64,000 nucleotides of DNA from Diphasiastrum complanatum. Its lineage: Eukaryota > Streptophyta > Lycopodiopsida > Lycopodiales > Lycopodiaceae. A program made the translations under genes and the position numbers. This document shows positions 46,286-57,020 of the stretch, piece after piece. The stretch's first letter is position 1. The number at the start of each line of letters is the position of its first letter. The stretch is from assembly GCA_029204225.1 (NCBI GenBank), contig CM055113.1, positions 16,557,745-16,621,744 of the forward strand, given 5' to 3'. The notes below the pieces were generated by a model, which made no database searches, was not told the DNA's origin, and was given only the letters and a program-made list of their open reading frames with translations.

Positions 46286-47464
46286 CCAATCTTCACCTGC
46301 ATCTATACAAACGTAATGCAAGTGCTTAAGGGGTTGTTTTTTTTTCATTCTTCTTGAGGCACCTCCAAAAGCACAATTTTCATATGAATTTTACAACATA
46401 ATTTTGTGTGAGAATTTTTTGCACAATTCTCAAGTGAACGCCCAATAAAGATTTGGCACACAGCACATGAGCATCTTGGTGGAATGTGCATGTGGACAGC
46501 CAATGATGCGTTGCTATAGCACCTGCACATTATAGCAGAATGTGCATCTACTATGTGGCAGTCCTGCCATTCGGTGTTCACATGCACATTTTGACAAAAA
46601 ATTAAAAAATAATGTAGAAAGACTTGCGCTAAAAATGTGCAAACCGTGGCTAAACTTTTTTAGAACGCTTCTCAAGTAGGTATATGGCAACAAGTTTCCT
46701 TTATTAGTATCGATGCCTTTTTAACATAACTGTTAGTTGATGTAAGAATTTGGCATTACTTGCCCTTTCTCGAAATATATGTTTGTACTGTGCGAAGTAC
46801 CATCCGAACAGATTCGAGGAAGGAGAAAGCCCCTTTACCCGTCTATGAGCCCTTATTGTACGTTTAACTAAATTGAGAAAAAAATAAAGAGAAGACCCTT
46901 TCCCACAAGTTCAAGGCCCAGAGTTAGACCCTAGGGAATTCAATCACCCGATGGGCAAAAGAAGATGATCCAAGAAGGCGAAAACTCACCAAGAAAAATA
47001 AAGGGCTGATAAGTCGAAAAATTGTTGTTGTCTCACCAAAAAAAAAAAAAAAAAAACAAACAAACTCGAAAATCTAAAATCTAGAAAAAAAAAAATGTAG
47101 AATTTTTTTTTGGCAAAAAGAACCTTTTTTTTAAAATGCCCACCTTTGAACATGTGGCATTACGCAAGGAAAGGCTCTCGAGGAGGCCAAAGAAGTACCT
47201 CTCTCAAGGAGAGTGGGGGAGATTTGGGAAAGAGAGAAGTTCTCCCTTCAAGTTGCACCTTGAATGTGTTGTTGGACTCCTTGACATGTTTGGAGCCCTC
47301 GGTTTTGCCTATCTCGCTGTTGCCTGAATCCGTATTAATCCAGGGATTGGTTGGGAAGGTTTGGTCTACTACACTCTATCTCTCATCTTTGGGCACTCCA
47401 GTTTGGTTTGATTCGCGGGGACGTATTATCTTCCGCCTGTGTCCGCCCTAGACAACCAAAGCAA
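46284..47464. other. No gene recognised; contains poly(A) runs
   Basis: A run of about 18 A lies at 47,039-47,056, with other A and T runs to 47,135. A SINE or processed copy is possible, but I see no A/B box or target duplication. A 113-codon frame at 47,110-47,451 is unrecognised. Confidence 0.3.
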
Positions 47465-48282
47465 AGATAATTTTCATCTCTCAAAAATGCTACATTGGGC
47501 AGATTTTGAAGTGGTTCAAGATGGAAGATTGCAAGCCGGTTGTACATCTATGGAGACAGGTTTGAAATTAAGTAGTCAAGGTGATGGTGAATCATTTGAC
47601 ACTACTTTATATTTGGCTGTCTCATTCACCTATGTAATTCAAGACCGGACATTTCTTATAGTGTCTCACTCATGAGTCAATTCATTCATGCCCCGATGAC
47701 ATCACATTGGAAAGCGTTGAAGAGGATCTTTCGATATCTTGAAGGAACAAGAAGTCATGGACTGGTTTTTCTTGCTTGTGATGATGCATGTTTGGTTGGT
47801 TTTAGTGACTCCGATTGGGGTGGAGATCAAGACACTAGACGCTCTACAAGTGGACATTGCTTTTTCTATGGAAATTTTGCAATTTCGCAATTTCGTGGTC
47901 AAGTAAAAAGGAGCCCACTGTTGCTACTTCTTCTAGTGAGACAGAATATAGAGCGATATTTTCAGCCACAACAGAGTGTTTATGGCTGAGAAGACTACTT
48001 GTTGACATGAAGTTTGGCAACCCCTCAGCCACTCTTATCTCGAGTGATAGTCAAAGTGCTATTGCCATTGCACGGAATCTTGTTTTTCATGCGAGGACGA
48101 AGCACATCGAGATCCATTATCACTTTGTTCGGGAGAGACTTCATGATGGCGACATTTTACTTGAATATTGTCCTACGGAGGATAATATTGTGGACCTCTT
48201 CACTAAGGCGTTGCCTAGAGTCATATTTGAAGCTTTATGCAAAGCTTTAAATTTGATACCACGTGTTGGTTTTGTTACATAG
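47465..48282 (+). pseudogene. Copia F: RT thumb end and RNase H
   Basis: Phrases across frames: IFISQKCYIGQILKWFKMED (RT thumb), METGLKLSSQGDGESFDTTLY, DISYSVSLMSQFIHAPM, HWKALKRIFRYLEGT, LVGFSDSDWGGDQDTRRST (RNase H). After a frame change: SWSSKKEPTVATSSSETEY, CLWLRRLLVDMKFG, SDSQSAIAIARN, HARTKHIEIHYHFVRERL, NIVDLFTKALPRVIFEAL. The last 141-codon ORF is clean. The upstream gag, PR, IN and RT palm are missing. Confidence 0.9.
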
Positions 48283-48310
48283 TGAAGATTTTAGTATTTG
48301 CATTGTCATT

Positions 48311-48319
48311 TAAGGAGGG
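48311..48319 (+). promoter_or_regulatory. Polypurine tract of copia F
   Basis: TAAGGAGGG followed by TGTTATAAATAAATG. Confidence 0.75.
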
Positions 48320-48890
48320 TGTTATAAATAAATGACTATGCTAAAGTTAATCCATAGGTTACTTTGACCCAAAAGGTCGAGATTTGTGTAACCATGGGTA
48401 TTTAGTTATTTAGGCCATCTTAAGTTTGTCTAAAGTTCAGTTGGACCCAGTTTTGGTCATGTCCTGACTCGTGGGTCCTTAGGGGTCTAATTTTGTTTAG
48501 GGGCCCTACCTTGACTTTTGGGGGTGCCCTACATTTTGAGGGTTCGCTTTTTTCGTTTTTCCAACCAAAATCATTTTTTGTTTTTTTGCCTAAACCCTAA
48601 ACCTTCGCATTTTTCGACTTTTTTTCCTATTCACAGATTCCAGCTGAATCTGTGAACACGATTCTTTTTCGTTCTTATTATTTGTTACTTCTGTTGGTTA
48701 CAGTTCTTTACGGTTTTAATCTTCTTGTTAGAACGATTTTCAGGCAGAAGTGTTTCTCAGATTACAACGTGTATTCCCAACCTGTCAGTGGGGAGAACGT
48801 TACGTTACTCAGCTACATATATTTACAAGCCATGCAACCAGTCCTAGCTCGGCATAGATCAACGTTCTGAATTAGAGAGCAAATCTACAA
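48320..48890 (+). repeat. 3' LTR of copia F, right end uncertain
   Basis: Begins TGTTATAAATAAATGACTA at the PPT. An 11-base-arm inverted repeat (TTCACAGATTC, 5-base spacer, GAATCTGTGAA) lies at 48,630-48,656. The right end near 48,890 is inferred only. Confidence 0.5.
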
Positions 48891-50062
48891 TCTTTAGGGA
48901 ATAATGCAATGACAAGATTAAGCTACTCAACAAGAAACAAGAAAACTAGCTTTCTAACAACATTTTTGTTGGGAGAGAGGGAGGAAGAATAAGTGACGAA
49001 CACGAACGAGAAACGAATGAGAAGCGAACTCGAACAGAAAATGTTCGTGCGCAACGGAATGAAGTATAAGACTCTCTCCATAAGCATGACTATGTCTATC
49101 AAAATAAACCAAACTTTAGTGATAGAAATCACAGTCATTCTAGATTACGTAGCCAAACATTTAATGTATGAAGCGCTAGATGAATAATTTGTCACAAATT
49201 ACAAGACAAATTATCTGTCGCGAATGATTCGTGAAGAGCTAGACTGTGCTCGATTGATAATTAGTCGTGAATTATTCGCAAAAGACAAGACTAAAAGTTA
49301 ATCGTCTATTACCAAAATGAGCAACTAGAAAGATCAAACAAAATGAAGAACAAGCATAGCAATATTAACACAGATCTGAATGCAAAACAAAAAGTTAAAT
49401 CAGATTAAGTATATCATGTATACAGGTTAATAATGCGGTAGAGCACAATACAATAGCGGACGAAACTGCGTGCCCTACGAAGCTTATTTTGTCTGTAATG
49501 AGGAATGAAACCTCTTATCTTCGTCTATTCATCTATCCATCTACATGTTAACGTGAATACACGAATGGTATTCAATATATACATAATATTACAAGTGTGC
49601 AGATGTGAAAGTACAGAGTAGATGTGCTGTCTGTAGGAGATTGTGGGTGGCTGCAATTGTCCAATCTGTTAGTGCAACTTCATGGGGTGAGCGTGAAAAG
49701 GGTGCAACGTCAGTCAGCACTGAAGTGAACGTTGGTGATTAATGCGAAAAGTGCGTCACTCTTACGAATGGCCTTAGGATAAGATTTACAGTGTGCCTTA
49801 GCTTTTAGGGCACCTTTAGCATTCAGTAAGGTAGTGTCACCTTTTTGCCTATCACCATAACCTGTGTAAGAACACAGTGTCGCGATTCATTCACCTTTTC
49901 TTCGTCTGTGCGAATTTGCATGTAAATATGCAGACTGTGTGGCGACGTTAGTAAATATGCAGCATGAATGGAGGCAGATTAAAATTGGGATTTAGGAGAG
50001 TAGAAGGAGTAAATCCAACAATTTTAGTAGCCCAAAGATCAAGATACACCCATTTCTTGATG
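48891..50062. other. No recognisable gene
   Basis: The part at 49,160-49,300 has scattered related words (ATTCGCGAA, ATTCGTGAA, AATTATTCGC). No coding motif. Confidence 0.35.
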
Positions 50063-50069
50063 CTTGGAA
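50063..50069. repeat. Candidate target-site duplication of copia D, left copy
   Basis: CTTGGAA immediately left of the LTR, repeated at 56,084-56,090. Seven bases match; copia duplications are usually 5 bp. Confidence 0.65.
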
Positions 50070-50341
50070 ACTTAGAATTTTCTTCGAACAACCACACAGA
50101 TCATGCTACACAGTAACACAGACAAAAAACACTCTCCACACCAAGCTCATGTAGCAACTTTATTTCTCAAAATGAAATTACACCATACATATAGTTGTTC
50201 ACTCAAGCAGCCCATGCATGACCCAGGTTGCCATTGGCGGGACACGTGTCCCGTCGACTTGCCTCGTGGCGAGGCCAACTGATCCTTATCGATTGATAGG
50301 ATCCACAGTACAATAGCACAGTGATTCTACTTTAATTCTAA
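50070..50341 (-). repeat. 3' LTR of copia D, 272 bp
   Basis: Aligns end to end with 55,812-56,083 without indels but with about 26 substitutions (near 10%). The ends are not TG..CA; on the minus strand it starts TTAGAATTAAAG and ends AATTCTAAGT. A perfect 16-base palindrome CGGGACACGTGTCCCG lies at 50,238-50,253. Confidence 0.9.
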
Positions 50342-50354
50342 CTCTCTCCCTTAA
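50342..50354 (-). promoter_or_regulatory. Polypurine tract of copia D
   Basis: Minus strand TTTAAGGGAGAGAG directly before TTAGAATT. Confidence 0.7.
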
Positions 50355-50399
50355 AGTAGAGTCTACTTTTTATACAATCATATACATAGTTTTAAAGTC

Positions 50400-51053
50400 A
50401 ACAAACTTTAAGTATAGAAAGCTTTGATCTAAACTTATCAAACTTTTCTCCAACAAGTGGCTTAGTGAAAATATCAGCTAGTTGTTCTTCTGTACTACAA
50501 TGAACAACATGAATTTCACGACTCAGCAGCCTCTCATGTATAAAGTGATACTGAATCTCAATGTGTTTGGTTCTCCATGGAATACTGGATTCTTTGCTAG
50601 CTGAATGCTACTCTAACTGTCGCTATGTAATGTCGTGGTATTTTTCTGCTTCATGCCAACTTCTTCCAAGATTTGTCTCAACCATATAGCTTCATGTGTT
50701 GCACTACACATTGTCTTATACTCTGCTTCTGTGGTGGATAGAGCAATTGTACTTTGCTTCTTACTAGACCAGGAAAAGCAACTACCACAAAACTGGAATA
50801 CATACCCTGTGGTGGATCTACGATCATCATAGTCACCTCCCCAGTCTGCATCCACATAGCCACACAACTCAGGTAAACCGTCATGCTTCCTATAAATCAA
50901 GCCATAATCTGAAGTGCCTTTTACATAATGCAAAATGCGCTTAGCTGCCTTCCAATGCGTTTCCGTAGGTGCTACCATAAACTGACTTACAATACCAACA
51001 ACATAGCATATATCTAGTCCAGTCGTGGTAAGGTAAATCAAGCTCCCTGCCAA
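50400..51053 (-). pseudogene. Copia D RNase H
   Basis: The ORF 50,613-51,053 reads AGSLIYLTTTGLDICYVVGI, HWKAAKRILHYVKGT, LCGYVDADWGGDYDDRRST, SWSSKKQSTIALSTTEAEY, AIWLRQILEEVG. After a frame change it continues TKHIEIQYHFIHERL, EQLADIFTKPL, KFDKFRSKLSILKVC to a stop near 50,400, the natural end of pol. Confidence 0.92.
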
Positions 51054-51782
51054 CTACCTATACAACGTAGCATCAAATGACTGTGACTCATCAAGCTTAG
51101 AAAGCTTTTTACCTGGTTCAATAGGAGTATTCACTGGTTTGCAATCCTGCAACCTAAACCTGTGCAGCAACTCTTTGACATACTTCACCTGTGTTAAACC
51201 CACTTCGTGTCCTTTTTGCCACACCTCTACTCCAAGGCAATAATGCATCAGGCTGAGATCTGTCATCTCCAATTGTTCCATGAGGTCTTTCTTGATCATG
51301 TCTATCATCTCTTGATTATTTCCCGTAATAACCAAGTCATCAACATAAAGAGCAATCAAAGCAATCATACCATCAAAGCATAAGACATATAGATTTGGAT
51401 CGGAATTTGTTCTCACCATCCTCTTTGAGCAAAAGTAGGCATCAATCTTGCTATACCACACACGTGGTGCCTATTTAAGACCATAAAGCACTTTCTTCAA
51501 GTGACATACTTTATTTTCATGTCCCTTCGCTACAAAGCCTTCAGGTTGATCCATGAACACTTCTTCTTCTAACTCACCATTTAGAAAAGCAGATTTCACA
51601 TCCATCTGATGCAAAGGCCAACCAAAATGTGAAGCTAAAGCAACAAGTAGACGTAGAGTATTCCACTTACATACTAGTGCAAAGGTCTCCTCATAGTCAA
51701 CGCCTTTAGTTTGTGCATACCCTTTGATCACCAATCTTGCCTTATGCTTTGCTATACTTCCATCTGCCTGGTACTTAGTCAT
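51054..51782 (-). pseudogene. Copia D reverse transcriptase
   Basis: Two adjoining frames: YQADGSIAKHKARLVIKGYA, VDYEETFALVCKWNTLRLL, QMDVKSAFLNGELEEEVFM, CHLKKVLYGLK; then a break at 51,470 and WYSKIDAYFCSKRM, LYVDDLVITGNN (catalytic YVDD), MHYCLGVEVWQ, LLHRFRLQDCKPVNTP. A TAG at 51,053 ends it before RNase H. The catalytic aspartates are intact. Confidence 0.93.
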
Positions 51783-52415
51783 GTATACCCATTTGCAACC
51801 AGTGAGTTTCTTGCCAACTGGTGGTTCTACTAAGTCCCATGTGTTATGCTTAGCAATTTACTCCATCTCCTCTCCCATGGCCTTGACTCAAATGTCATCA
51901 TCCTTCGCTTCACCATAAGTCGAAGGTTCTTTGCTTTGAATAATGCTAGATAAGAGAGCATAATTTTCTTCATACCTTTCAAGTTGTGTCTTCTCTCTTG
52001 TCGATCTTCGTAGCTCTCCCTGGCTAGATGATCTTGGAAAGTCATCCATGTCGCGGCTCTCCAACAATCTCTCAAACCACTTAGGGAGCTTCTTGTCAGG
52101 TGATCGACTTTCTAGTTAAAATGTATCACACGATACATCCTTCTCCTTGCGTTTGTCACCTGCAACTTCAATTCTTCTTGCACCAAAAGATTTGTCTCTA
52201 CCTCTTCAACCTGTCTCTTGAGGTTGAGTAGTAGTATCTTGAAATGTATCTTTATATTCATCACTTGGAAGGTCAATGAATGGATCATCATCAGGAGGTA
52301 TCCTTACTATACCATCTTTTCCACTGGATGTATCTATCTTCTCAGCATCCTCGTCTTCATACATCTTGGATTCATCAAAGATAACATCACGGCTTACATG
52401 GATTTTGTTTTCCAC
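51783..52415 (-). pseudogene. Copia D integrase-RT linker
   Basis: Contains the acidic linker ORF 52,206-52,415 (IHVSRDVIFDESKMYEDEDA) and, in other frames, WARETRGDGVNC-like remains leading to the RT entry. Several frame changes. Confidence 0.75.
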
Positions 52416-52990
52416 TATAGCCTTTCACACGATCATCATATCCTAGGAATATACACTTGATAGCTTTTACATCAAGTGTACGTCTCTCTTCCTTAAGAAT
52501 GTGTACAAAGGCCTTACATCCAAAGATTCGCAAGTGGTTCACCTTTGGCTTCTTCTTCGTGAATGCTTCCTCAGGTGTTATCTTTGGTATGGCAATGGTA
52601 GGACTTCTATTCTGAAGATAGATTGTTGTACTGCATGCTTCTGACCAAAAATCGTTTGGCAGTTTCATCTCAGCTAGCATAGATATGGCACTTTCCACAA
52701 TCGTACGATTTTTGCGCTCAGCTACACCATTGAGAGCAGGAGTATGAGCTTGCGTAAATTGTCTTTTGATCCCACATTGATCACAAAGACCATTGAAGTC
52801 ATTAGACTTGTACTCACCCCCACTATCTGATCTTAAAACTTTGATCTTCCTACCTGTCTGATTTTCGACCAATGCTTTGAAGCTCTTGAAATTGTCAAAT
52901 GCATCTGATTTCTTCTTCAAGAAGTAGAGCCATGTCTTACGTGACATATCATCAATAAAGGCATGTAATAGAAGGCTTTACCTAAGGACA
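52387..52990 (-). pseudogene. Copia D integrase core
   Basis: The ORF gives TWLYFLKKKSDAFDNFKSF, KVLRSDSGGEYKSNDF (Asp), NGVAERKNRTIVESA (Glu), LPNDFWSEACSTTIYLQNR, TPEEAFTKKKP, HLRIFGCKAFVHI, CIFLGYDDRVKGY. The first catalytic Asp region (IDD) lies upstream in a shifted frame at about 52,960. Confidence 0.92.
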
Positions 52991-53135
52991 TAGTCCTCAG
53001 AGGCCCGCATAAATCTGTGTGGATTAAATCTTCTTTGATCTTGCAGCACCACCTTTATTGAACTTCTTTTCGATGCTACTTCCCATATACACGTGATTCG
53101 CACATTGATTTCAAGTGGTCTTCTATAGTAGGCAA

Positions 53136-54248
53136 TCATGTAATCATCTCCAATTTTCTCATCAAATTGAGGCTTCCTAAGTTCAAGTGACCAAGCCTCT
53201 TATGCCACAACTCAGTTTGTGATGGAATGGATGAGACAAGTCCATGTTGCCCCTTGATTGTAGCATTCAACCTGTACAATTTTGTATTGGGCTCCCTTAC
53301 TCCATCCGCAATAACTTTGAACTTTTGGTTCACATCCTTCACAAAGCAACGATCATGGGCGAATTCTACTTTCAACTTTTGATCAGTAATTACTCCAATA
53401 GAAAGTAGATTTTCCTTCAAACCCGGTACGTAAAGTACCTCCCTGATCATCCTACTTTTGCCATCAAGTAGTTGGATTGAAACGGTGCCTATCCCCTTGA
53501 TCTTGCACACATCACCATCTGCTTGTGAAACAGACGTTCCATTATCCAACACTTTCAAGCTACTGAACCAATTCTTGCTACCTGTCATGTGTCTTGTGGC
53601 TCCCGAGTCAATATACCACGCTTGATCATCTTGATTAGATGACAATGCAGATATGAAGATGCTAGAGTCTTCAATCTCACCCTCATCGACAAGGTTACCT
53701 GCTTGCTTTGGTTTTCCCTTACCTTGTTCCGCCAGGAATTTGCGACATTCACTCTTCCAATGGCCCTTTTTACCACAATGGAAGCACTTGTCTTTCTTCT
53801 TGGTCTTACTAGAAGATCCCTCATCCTCTTGAGTCTTGGCAAATTTTTGTTTAGACTTCTTCTTGCCCTTGCCCTTGCCTTGTTTTTGGCGTGTCGCAAG
53901 TGCCTGATCGTCAGTATTTTGACGTCTAGCTTTCACCATTTCTCGCCGTTGCTCTTCCTGCATCAAGATTCCTATGAGCTCGTCAAAGGTTGGAAATCTT
54001 TCTCTTGATGCTATTTCCCTCACAAACATCTCATAGGGTGCTACAATGCCGCACAATGCATTGTGCACCAACTCCACATCACATATGCGCTCACCAATAG
54101 AATGCAGTTCATCCCTCATTGTCTTGATTCTGGTCATGTACGTCTGAATGTGCTCTCCTTGCTCCATTCGGGCACTATTCAGCTTTGACTTCAGAAACTT
54201 GATTCTTGACGGATTTGACGTCTCGAACTGTCCTTTAGCACATCCCAT
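53136..54248 (-). pseudogene. Copia D gag C-terminal two thirds, protease and pre-integrase
   Basis: 370 codons open. Gag: FLKSKLNSARMEQGEHIQTY, MRDELHSIGERICDVELVHN, EQRREMVKARRQNTDDQALA; a lysine-rich stretch; one knuckle CFHCGKKGHWKSEC. The protease reads AWYIDSGATRHMTGS, then VLYVPGLKENLLSIGVI; the pre-integrase motif is LWHKRLGHLNLGSLNLMRKLEM. It ends in TGA-type stop at 53,136; the rest of the pre-integrase and integrase entry to 52,990 is frame-broken. Catalytic DSG is intact. Confidence 0.93.
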
Positions 54249-54250
54249 GC

Positions 54251-54517
54251 CTATCTGGGTGTATTAGCATCACAAATGTGGGTAATGATGTGATCCTTCA
54301 CTAACAATTTAATGAAGGTCAAAGCTTTCCTCATCTTTTTGTCGAACACTTTGATGTCCGCTTCATTTGGCGGCCTTCTCTCATCACCTGTGATGACTTC
54401 CCACACATCTTTTTCCATCAGTATGTTTTTCATTTTGAATTTCCACACTGCATAGTTGGAAATCTCGTCCAATTTGCTACTTTCACTCAAAATGGACTCT
54501 CCCATGTTTGTCATCAC
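54251..54517 (-). pseudogene. Copia D gag N-terminus
   Basis: ATG at 54,517 or three bases later: MTNMGESILSESSKLDEISN, YAVWKFKMKNILMEKDVWEV, LTFIKLLVKDHIITHICDAN. One in-frame stop at about 54,250 separates it from the longer ORF, which then continues AWD-like GCAKGQFETSNPSRIKFL. Confidence 0.9.
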
Positions 54518-55800
54518 AAAACTGCTTGAAACTTCTACCGTAGGCTAAAAGCAGTATGTCGAGGCCAAATGTAATGTCAAAAGTTGAAAGTAATGATCTG
54601 CACTTTTTCCCTTACTAGGCCACTACCTGCTTTTCCACCAAATTGAAAGCCAAATTGGCATCACCTTCAGAAATGCACTCAGTCGTCAACTCCCAACTAC
54701 GTGCCCAATGGAATGGTGAAATCACTTTTGGCGCACTCCGAACACTTTCTTCGCTGCAATCACTCTGTTTTGATGTACCGTACTTGTAGGTACAGTCCGG
54801 GTGCCCTTCATTTGGAGGTTATAGCCTTTCGTTTGGGTCAAAACGGACAAAGGACCCAAAAATAGGGATTTTCATTGTTTTTGAACTGTTTCTTCACCTT
54901 GAAAAAACTTCACACTTCAGTTGTGAAGGGAACCAACTCCAATTTCAGTATAAAATTTTTTTATGAAGTTGAAGGCCAGAATGCACTTCAAGACCCTTCA
55001 AGGCCTTTTCTACTTCATCCAATGGCCCACCACGATCTTGTGGTCCAGATTGTTCTCCGAACAATCCATCTCAGCTGTCCATCCAATAGGAATCCAATCC
55101 TATGGTCACATGCATTCCTGTGCGTCGAAACCCTATCTTGCGGCCACTACACACCTTTTGACACTGAGTTGTTGCCCCCGTTGGTCACGCGTGAGCTCCA
55201 CGCTCCTCTTTCTCTTTCTCCTTGCAAGCTCTTCTTGCTTTCTAGCTATGGCTGCCCTCGAACTAGCACCCTCACGCTTCCATGGCCAGCCACGGCCTTC
55301 TCTGGTCTGATTCGCACTGCTAAGGTGCCCTCCTTTGGAACTTCACAGCTTCCAAAAAGGTTCAGGAATGGAGAGAAATCCGCTTTCTTGAGCTTTCAAA
55401 TCCTAGGCCAGGGTTTTTCTCAAAAAACTACTCTTGGCTTCCTATTCACAGTCTTCTGACAGACTTATCCTCTTCCTCTGAGGTCGCCCTACTACTAGAA
55501 AGCTAATGCTTCAATCCGTTTGTCAAACGGTGTTCGATTGAATGCACACTGACTGCAAACACCAAATAGCCTTCTTTCGGAATTTCAAAATTCCGTTTGC
55601 TGAGGTTCTGATTCAGTCGACAACTCTTGTCTCAGAATCCCCACACAGTCTCAAGCTCACCAAGCTTTTGTGTGCTAAACTCTCTGCACCAGTGCTTCTC
55701 CTTCCGTCTTCAACCTGCCATAAACCCCGAACTCTCTGAAGATAGTTCTCCCGGAGCTCTCTTCAACGACGATGTTGTACTGTGTACACTCCCAGTACGA
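54518..55800 (-). other. Unusually long leader of copia D, with an antisense ORF
   Basis: About 1.28 kb between PBS and gag. On the opposite (+) strand, 54,875-55,459 is open for 194 codons (for example HHDLVVQIVLRTIHL, CPRTSTLTLPWPATAFSGLI). I recognise no family. The region could be captured sequence or a second insertion. No nested LTR was seen. Confidence 0.55.
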
Positions 55801-55811
55801 CTCTGATACCA
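55801..55811 (-). promoter_or_regulatory. Primer-binding site of copia D (tRNA-Met type)
   Basis: Minus strand TGGTATCAGAG, adjacent to the LTR end. Confidence 0.92.
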
Positions 55812-56083
55812 AATTAGAATTTGCTTCGAACAAGAACACAGATCATGCTACACAGTAATACAGATAGAAAACACTCTCCACACCAAGCTCGCGTAGCAAC
55901 AGTATTTCTCAAAATGAAATTACACTGTACATATAGTTGTTCACTCAGGCAACCCATGCATGACCCAGATTGCCATTGGCGGGACGCGTGTCCCGTCGAC
56001 TTGCCTCATGGCGAGGCCAACTGATCATTATCGACTGATAGGACCCACAGTATAGTAGCACAATGATTCTACTTTAATTCTAA
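55812..56083 (-). repeat. 5' LTR of copia D, 272 bp
   Basis: Partner of 50,070-50,341. The palindrome is broken here by one base (CGGGACGCGTGTCCCG). Confidence 0.9.
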
Positions 56084-56090
56084 CTTGGAA
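56084..56090. repeat. Candidate target-site duplication of copia D, right copy
   Basis: CTTGGAA, identical to 50,063-50,069. Confidence 0.65.
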
Positions 56091-56116
56091 TACCCAAGAA
56101 CAATCAAAGACAAGAT

Positions 56117-56783
56117 TGTTAGAGAGTATGCAAATCAGATCCACAATCTCGGCCTCTATAGTTTACCTACATGCTGAAACTACAAAAACAAGAAACAAGA
56201 AAGTTAATCCACATCTACATTCTACAAGCAAGAAATCTAATTAATCCACAACACAAAAGGAAATCAGAACATGCTCATAAAATTTTCACTCAAGAAGATT
56301 GTCATGAACAAGGAGCTTCACAATCATCAAGAACTCGTGGAAAATCTTCTTTATTCACTCAAGAGAAATTGACAATACAATCAAAGCTCCCTCACAAGAG
56401 AGGGGGGTCCTTAAATGCAAGAAGGCTGCCCATGTGGAGCCCAAGTGGCAATTCCACTAATTTGAAAATTACAAGTGGAAAAAGCCCTTCCACTAGTGGT
56501 CACCATCAAAAGGTGGCTCATTTTAAATTATTTAAGGGGTCTACACTATTTGCAATGCCTAGGAAATATTACTAGCTCCTACATGGTCATTCCTTCTCTG
56601 GGATACACCATGTAGGCTCACATAGATAATAACTGTCATCCTAGCTAGTAATCCTCGGCTCTCATGCTCAGCTCTCAGCTTCTTCTGGTCTCCTCCTTAT
56701 GAGACCTCCTCGGTCATGGGTGAGAGATACTCTGTGTTTTCAGCTTGGCTTGGCATCTGGAAATTCTCTGGAATCCGCTAACA
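56117..56783 (-). repeat. 3' LTR of gypsy element E, about 667 bp
   Basis: The outer-strand start TGTTAGCGGATTCC is set by the PPT at 56,784. The other end TGTTAGAGAGT at 56,117 gives matching TGTTAG..CTAACA termini. Its U3 aligns with the LTR fragment at 28.28-28.46 kb. The 5' LTR is beyond the window or lost. Confidence 0.7.
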
Positions 56784-56800
56784 TTATCCACCCCTAACCT
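56784..56800 (-). promoter_or_regulatory. Polypurine tract of element E
   Basis: Minus strand AGGTTAGGGGTGGATAA followed by TGTTAGCGG. Confidence 0.65.
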
Positions 56801-57020
56801 GTTGCAGGACCCACTGCAACACAAGTGATGTCGTTCCGCTCAGCACTTGGAAAAGCGTGGATCTTCGTTCGCTTTCGTAAAACCAAATGTTTATTATTAG
56901 CAAAACTATTTCTCAAAAATGAAGATCGTTCAATGGCCGCTACATTCTAGCCCTCTTGAGAACCTCTTGCAAGTCCTGCTCGCCTCATCGTCTTGCCGTT
57001 TGTTTTCGCTCGCTCATCCT

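Noticed and set aside
46023-46316. ORF ending in Ser-Leu repeats
   Set aside because: Crosses the CT microsatellite and has no recognisable motif.
47030-47135. SINE or retroposed copy with poly(A) tail
   Set aside because: No A/B box, no body similarity and no target duplication visible.
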